Below are positions 60,363 through 64,000 of a DNA stretch of 64,000 nt, in pieces. The position numbers and the translations under genes are program-made. The notes beneath the pieces were generated by a model. It saw only the letters and a list, made by a program, of their open reading frames with translations, was not told where the DNA came from and searched no databases. How positions within the stretch are numbered: the stretch's first letter is position 1; each line of letters opens with the position of its first letter. Origin of the DNA: DAISIL01 sp036822015 (GTDB taxonomy: Bacteria > Bacteroidota > Bacteroidia > Cytophagales > Bernardetiaceae); assembly GCA_036822015.1 (NCBI GenBank), contig DAISIL010000001.1, forward strand, positions 62,001 through 126,000, in the 5' to 3' direction.

Positions 60363-63300
60363 AGCCGTAACCCGATCAGGGTAATGTCGTCGCGTTGGGG
60401 CTGATCTTGCTGTTGTTTTTTGAGTAGGGCCAGGAGGGTATTTTTTTGCTCGCCCATCGGCTGTGTGTGGATGTTTTCCAGGGTTTCTTTGAGTACCGTT
60501 GTGCCGATTTTGGTGGCGATCTGTCCTGGGTTGTCCGTAAATCCGTCCGTACTTAGATAGATGGCATCTCCGGCCTGTAAGATGATTTCGTGGGTCTGGA
60601 ACTGAACCTCACGACTGTGCTTATAGCCATGCCCGATGGAGGTACGATCGCCTCTAAGTGTGTGTAACGTGTTGTTTTTGAAGAGGTAAAGAGGACGTTT
60701 GGCAGCAGCAAACACGAGATGGATTTCCTTGGCGCGTCGGTCTAGGCGGATCAGGGCTACGTCCATGCCCGTATGGATATTTCCCTCTTCGCGTTGTTTG
60801 AACATCTGCTCGAGGTTCTGGTGGAGTTGTTCTAGTACCCGTGCCGGATCGTGTACGCGGTCTTCTTTGATGATTCGGTTGAGGAGTGCGTTGGCGGTCA
60901 TGCTCATAAACGCCCCGGGTACACCATGACCGGTGCAATCAATGACCCCGACAAACTGGGTATTTTGGGTAGCATATCCCCAATAAAAGTCGCCCGAGAC
61001 GATGTCTTTGGGCAAGAAAATCGTAAAATGATCGGTGAAGTGCCTATCAAACCACTCTTCGGAGGGTAAGATGGCTTCTTCAATCGTTCGGGCATAGCGG
61101 AGGCTGGCCATGATCTGCTCGTTTTTTTCGGCGATTACGTCGTTGGCTTGCTGCACCTGGGCGTAAGCATCGCTGTTGTCGAGGGCGATGGCGACATAAG
61201 CAGCCAAAGAGCGCAGCAGCGTAACATCGTCCTCGGTGTAGGCATTTTCCTTAAAACTTTGTACCGTGATTACGCCTATCGTTCGATCTTCTACCGTGAG
61301 CGGAAGATAGATAAACGAGTCGGGGATTTGACCGCGCTCGGGACTTTCTTTGAGCGCGAGCAGGTCGATGGCAGCTTTTAGGTCATTGACGACGAGTTCT
61401 TCTCGGGCCAGGAAGCAACGAACGGCAGGGAGCATAGTGTCCTCTATCGAATCGCTGCTAAAAGGTAGGACTTGTTCTTTTTCTACAAAATCTTTAAAGT
61501 CAATGGCTTTTGTTTCGGTGTTATAGACACCGATACCGAAGCAGGAGGCATCCATGAGTTGATTGACGGACTGATAGACCGTTTGGATGATTTGGGAGAG
61601 ATGCAGGGTAGCCGTTATTTTTTGTCCGATTTGTGAGAGGATGCGGATGTTATCGTAGGCGCGTTGGAGGGCTGTTTTTTGCTCTTCGAGATAGTCGCGC
61701 TGGTGGGCGATTTCGTCGCGCTGTTGGGTGAGTTCTTCGGCCTGCATCTGGATTTCATCGGTCTGGAGTTGGAGGCGTTGGTTTTGTTGGTTGAGTATAT
61801 TTTGTTGGGTTTGGAGTTTTTTGTTGTCGCGTCTTTTTGTCCAATAACCGATCAGGATCAGCAACAAAACCAGGATGGCCGATCCGAGCAGAAGCCTAAG
61901 AAAGCGTTGTTGCTCGGCGGCTTCGGCTTTTTCCTCGGCGAGCATGAGTCGCTGGACGGCTTCTTTTTGTTGGAGGAACTCAAACTCTCGCTCGCGCTGC
62001 TGCTCTTCGAGGAGTTTTTGTTGCAAGACAAGTTTTTGGAGGCTATCCTGGGTCAGGAGGATGGATAGCTCGCGTTGGCGTTTTTCGTCTTCGATGCGTT
62101 GTTTTTCGAGGCGTAGCTGTTTGAGGTCTCGGTCTTTTTGGAGTTCTTGCTCGCGTAGCTGGGCGTTGAGGAGTTCGCGTTGTTGTAGGGTGATCTGAAA
62201 GTTTTGATCTTTTTTTTCGTTTTCTAGTTGGAGCCTTTTAAGGGTCATTTGGTTGATCTGCTGATCGACGAGCATGAGCTTGAGGGCTTGTTCGCGTTGC
62301 TGGGCTTGGAGGAGTTGTTGGAGTTCGTCTTTGAGTTTTTCCTTTTCGGCCAGTTGCCTTCTTTCTTTGATTTGGGTGTAGGACTTGTAATAGACAAGGG
62401 CTTTTTTGCTTCTGCCGGCTTCGGCATAAAGATCGGAGAGAATCTGGTAGCTCATCAGGAGGATTTCCTCATCACCTTCTTGTTGGGCGATGTTGAGGGC
62501 TTGTTTGGCGAAGCGGTAGGTATTTTCGGGGTCTCCTTTTTGTTGGTATAGCGTGGCTAGGTGGTTATAGGTACGGGCGCATTCGATGGGGTTTTCTTCG
62601 GCCTCCCATATTTTGAGGGCATCCATGAAGGCATTTTGAGCGACGGGATAGTTTCCCAGGGCTTGATGGGTGATCCCGATGTTGATGTACGTGATGGGGT
62701 TGGGGGCAGAGCTGTAGCGTTGAGCGGCCTGAAAGGACTCGAGGGAGCGTTCCACTTGTCCGAGCTTACGGTAGAGGAACCCGAGGTTATTGTGGGCCCT
62801 GGCCATTCCTTCGGTGTCTTCCATGCGTTGGTATTGGTCAAGGATTTGTTGCTCGACTTGAAGGGCGGCTTCGGGTTGCTCAAGTGCTATGTGCATATCG
62901 ACCATATTGGCCAGGGCATTGAGGATGCGTACTGTATCTCGCTGTTCTTTGTAACAGTTGATGAGTAATTGGTTGTAAGCCAGGGCCTGTGTATAGTTAT
63001 TGCCGCTCTGGTAGAGGCTTACCACTTCTACGAGGGCTTCGATTTCAGCTTTTTTGAAGCGCATCTGTTGCCAGCGTTCGTAGGCGGCGATATAATATTC
63101 GGCTGCTTTTTCGCTGATACCCCACCGGCGGTAGAGTTCTGCGATTTCGATTTCTAGTTTGGCTTGTGCCGACTGCTCGCGGCTATTGGCATAGATTTGT
63201 TGGAGGCGTAGGTAGTAGTTGAGTGCCGCTGGGTAGGCTTTCTGGGCAGTATGGGCGCGGGCCAAAATCTGGATCAGTTTGGGATCGTTGCTATGGTTGG

Positions 63301-63529
63301 GATAAGCCAGGGCGGCTGTTGCGGTAGTGATGGCCTGCTCGTAGTCTTTTTGGTTGAGATAGGCTTGCGCTAACTGCCTAAAAACCAAAAACTTCTCTTC
63401 ACTTTCACCCAAGGCATCTGCTTTTTCCTGCAACTGCTTTGGCGTTTGTTGGGCCTGCACTTGCAGGACTTGCCCCATCAGCAAAAACATCATTAAGCAC
63501 CAGCCGCCTCTGCCTATTTTTGCGATCAT
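60359..63529 (-). CDS. TPR-GAF-SpoIIE (PP2C) protein phosphatase
   Basis: The 1056-residue protein reads as a signal-transducing phosphatase. A signal peptide (ending VLQVQAQ) precedes about eight TPR repeats (residues 30-400), which should lie in the periplasm. A long coiled coil leads to one transmembrane helix (FLRLLLGSAILVLLLILIGYW, about 545-565) and then a second coiled coil. A GAF domain (about 660-800; TIGVITVQSFKENAYTEDDVTLLRSLAAYVAIALDN) and the SpoIIE/RsbU phosphatase domain (GDFYWGYATQN, IDCTGHGVPGAFMSM, LIRLD, DGFTDNPGQ) follow. It probably dephosphorylates an anti-anti-sigma factor in response to an envelope or metabolite signal. No partner-switch kinase or STAS gene is in the window. 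Confidence 0.93.
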   Translation of the reverse strand: MIAKIGRGGWCLMMFLLMGQVLQVQAQQTPKQLQEKADALGESEEKFLVFRQLAQAYLNQKDYEQAITTATAALAYPNHSNDPKLIQILARAHTAQKAYPAALNYYLRLQQIYANSREQSAQAKLEIEIAELYRRWGISEKAAEYYIAAYERWQQMRFKKAEIEALVEVVSLYQSGNNYTQALAYNQLLINCYKEQRDTVRILNALANMVDMHIALEQPEAALQVEQQILDQYQRMEDTEGMARAHNNLGFLYRKLGQVERSLESFQAAQRYSSAPNPITYINIGITHQALGNYPVAQNAFMDALKIWEAEENPIECARTYNHLATLYQQKGDPENTYRFAKQALNIAQQEGDEEILLMSYQILSDLYAEAGRSKKALVYYKSYTQIKERRQLAEKEKLKDELQQLLQAQQREQALKLMLVDQQINQMTLKRLQLENEKKDQNFQITLQQRELLNAQLREQELQKDRDLKQLRLEKQRIEDEKRQRELSILLTQDSLQKLVLQQKLLEEQQREREFEFLQQKEAVQRLMLAEEKAEAAEQQRFLRLLLGSAILVLLLILIGYWTKRRDNKKLQTQQNILNQQNQRLQLQTDEIQMQAEELTQQRDEIAHQRDYLEEQKTALQRAYDNIRILSQIGQKITATLHLSQIIQTVYQSVNQLMDASCFGIGVYNTETKAIDFKDFVEKEQVLPFSSDSIEDTMLPAVRCFLAREELVVNDLKAAIDLLALKESPERGQIPDSFIYLPLTVEDRTIGVITVQSFKENAYTEDDVTLLRSLAAYVAIALDNSDAYAQVQQANDVIAEKNEQIMASLRYARTIEEAILPSEEWFDRHFTDHFTIFLPKDIVSGDFYWGYATQNTQFVGVIDCTGHGVPGAFMSMTANALLNRIIKEDRVHDPARVLEQLHQNLEQMFKQREEGNIHTGMDVALIRLDRRAKEIHLVFAAAKRPLYLFKNNTLHTLRGDRTSIGHGYKHSREVQFQTHEIILQAGDAIYLSTDGFTDNPGQIATKIGTTVLKETLENIHTQPMGEQKNTLLALLKKQQQDQPQRDDITLIGLRL

Positions 63530-63660
63530 TCGTTTTACTGCTCCTTTTGGTAATGGAAAATCTCTTAATCCACTATTTATCAGTTATTTGTAAGTAGTTG
63601 ATGTACGCTAGATTCTGGAGGTTTAATCAACTCCTTAAAAAGCTAAAATTACACAAAAAG

Positions 63661-63704
63661 AAAAGCCCCACAAAATAAATTTGCAGGGCTTCTTGTACTT
63701 ATTC
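63661..63704 (-). terminator. rho-independent terminator reading leftward
   Basis: The stem AAGCCC (63663-63668) pairs with GGGCTT (63686-63691). An inner CAAA/TTTG stem extends it, with small internal loops. Read on the minus strand, a T-rich tract follows. It would end the transcript that includes tuf (and anything in the gap). Confidence 0.7.
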
Positions 63705-63714
63705 NNNNNNNNNN
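63705..63714. other. assembly gap (10 Ns)
   Basis: Ten N bases mark a join of two contigs. The true length is unknown, since 10 is a placeholder. It lies between the terminator-like hairpin and the tuf stop codon, so any short gene (for example a tRNA or secE, often found behind tuf) could be missing here. Confidence 0.98.
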
Positions 63715-63727
63715 AAAAATCAGGCGA

Positions 63728-64000
63728 TTACTCGATTACCTCCGTTACCTGACCAGCACCTACGGTACGGCCACCTTCACGGATAGCAAAACGCAAGCCG
63801 ACTTCCATCGCGATTGTCTTTTGGAGTTCCACGGTCAGCGTTACGTTGTCGCCGGGCATAACCATCTCTACGTTTTCGGGGAGTTCTACTTTGCCCGTTA
63901 CGTCTGTGGTACGGAAGAAGAACTGAGGCGTGTAGCCTTTGAAGAATGGCGTATGACGACCACCTTCATCTTTACCCAAAACGTAAACTTCACACTTGAA
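63728..64000 (-). CDS. tuf: elongation factor Tu, C-terminal part (5' end outside window)
   Basis: EF-Tu brings aminoacyl-tRNA to the ribosome. Only the last 90 residues are in view: domain III with HTPFFKGYTPQFFFRTTDVTG, MVMPGDNVTLTVELQKTIAMEVGLRFAIREGGRTVGAGQVTEVIE-type order (PGDNV, RFAIREGGRTVGAGQV), ending at the TAA at 63728-63730. The frame stays open to the right window edge. Confidence 0.97.
   Translation of the reverse strand, partial: FKCEVYVLGKDEGGRHTPFFKGYTPQFFFRTTDVTGKVELPENVEMVMPGDNVTLTVELQKTIAMEVGLRFAIREGGRTVGAGQVTEVIE

Overview
The window is chromosomal DNA of a Bacteroidota bacterium, most likely a free-living member outside the Bacteroidales (Cytophagia or Saprospiria type; the genus cannot be named from the sequence alone). 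The evidence is two proteins with type IX secretion C-terminal domains, a SusC-less TonB receptor, LytS/LytTR regulation, promoters of the TTG-N20-TAnnTTTG type, no clear Shine-Dalgarno use, and the order DUF177-rpmF-fabH-efp-accB-accC. Most genes have mid-range GC. Two patches, 2808-4014 and about 50700-51390, are visibly AT-rich and look imported. A run of 10 Ns at 63705-63714 is an assembly gap.

Layout. 1-5.6 kb: ligA (cut by the window edge), a propeller/OmpA protein, a 5-methylcytosine methyltransferase with the stump of a second gene, hemG and a DUF721 protein. 5.7-7.9 kb: a RavA-like MoxR ATPase, a wrecked Rpn-type nuclease and tRNA-Arg(CCT). 8-16.5 kb: rsfS, ftsH, an Ig-like lipoprotein, a type III Mod-like adenine/cytosine-N4 methyltransferase with a small PD-(D/E)XK candidate nuclease, and asnB. 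16.7-26.1 kb: an envelope block with a large PKD/FG-GAP T9SS protein, a coupled lipoprotein, two exported proteins (one transglutaminase-like) and a TonB-dependent receptor. 26.1-31.6 kb: a K+ channel, DUF486, der, a MATE exporter, a GNAT acetyltransferase, then DUF177 and rpmF.

31.7-40 kb: the lipid block fabH-efp-accB-accC plus a YheT-type hydrolase, an AraC regulator, typA and a PRPP-synthase-like protein. 40-49 kb: a T9SS beta-helix protein, SixA-like phosphatase, esterase, MarR regulator, smpB, a TPR protein, two Skp/OmpH chaperones, and a LytTR/LytS pair. 49-58.4 kb: a lone nuoA with a polyprenyl-phosphate glycosyltransferase, an AT-rich candidate GIY-YIG protein, gatB, an Ldh-family oxidoreductase, a sterol-desaturase-like hydroxylase, a Wzi-like barrel, mltG and a YcxB-like protein. 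58.4-64 kb: an ABC-F ATPase, a TPR-GAF-SpoIIE phosphatase, the gap, and the 3' end of tuf.

Housekeeping genes dominate (DNA repair, ribosome biogenesis and rescue, fatty-acid start-up, tRNA charging, cell wall). The best candidate for a little-described system is the two-gene methyltransferase-nuclease pair at 12083-14618. No CRISPR array, rRNA, prophage or intact insertion sequence was found, and no stretch longer than about 260 bases lacks a gene or RNA.
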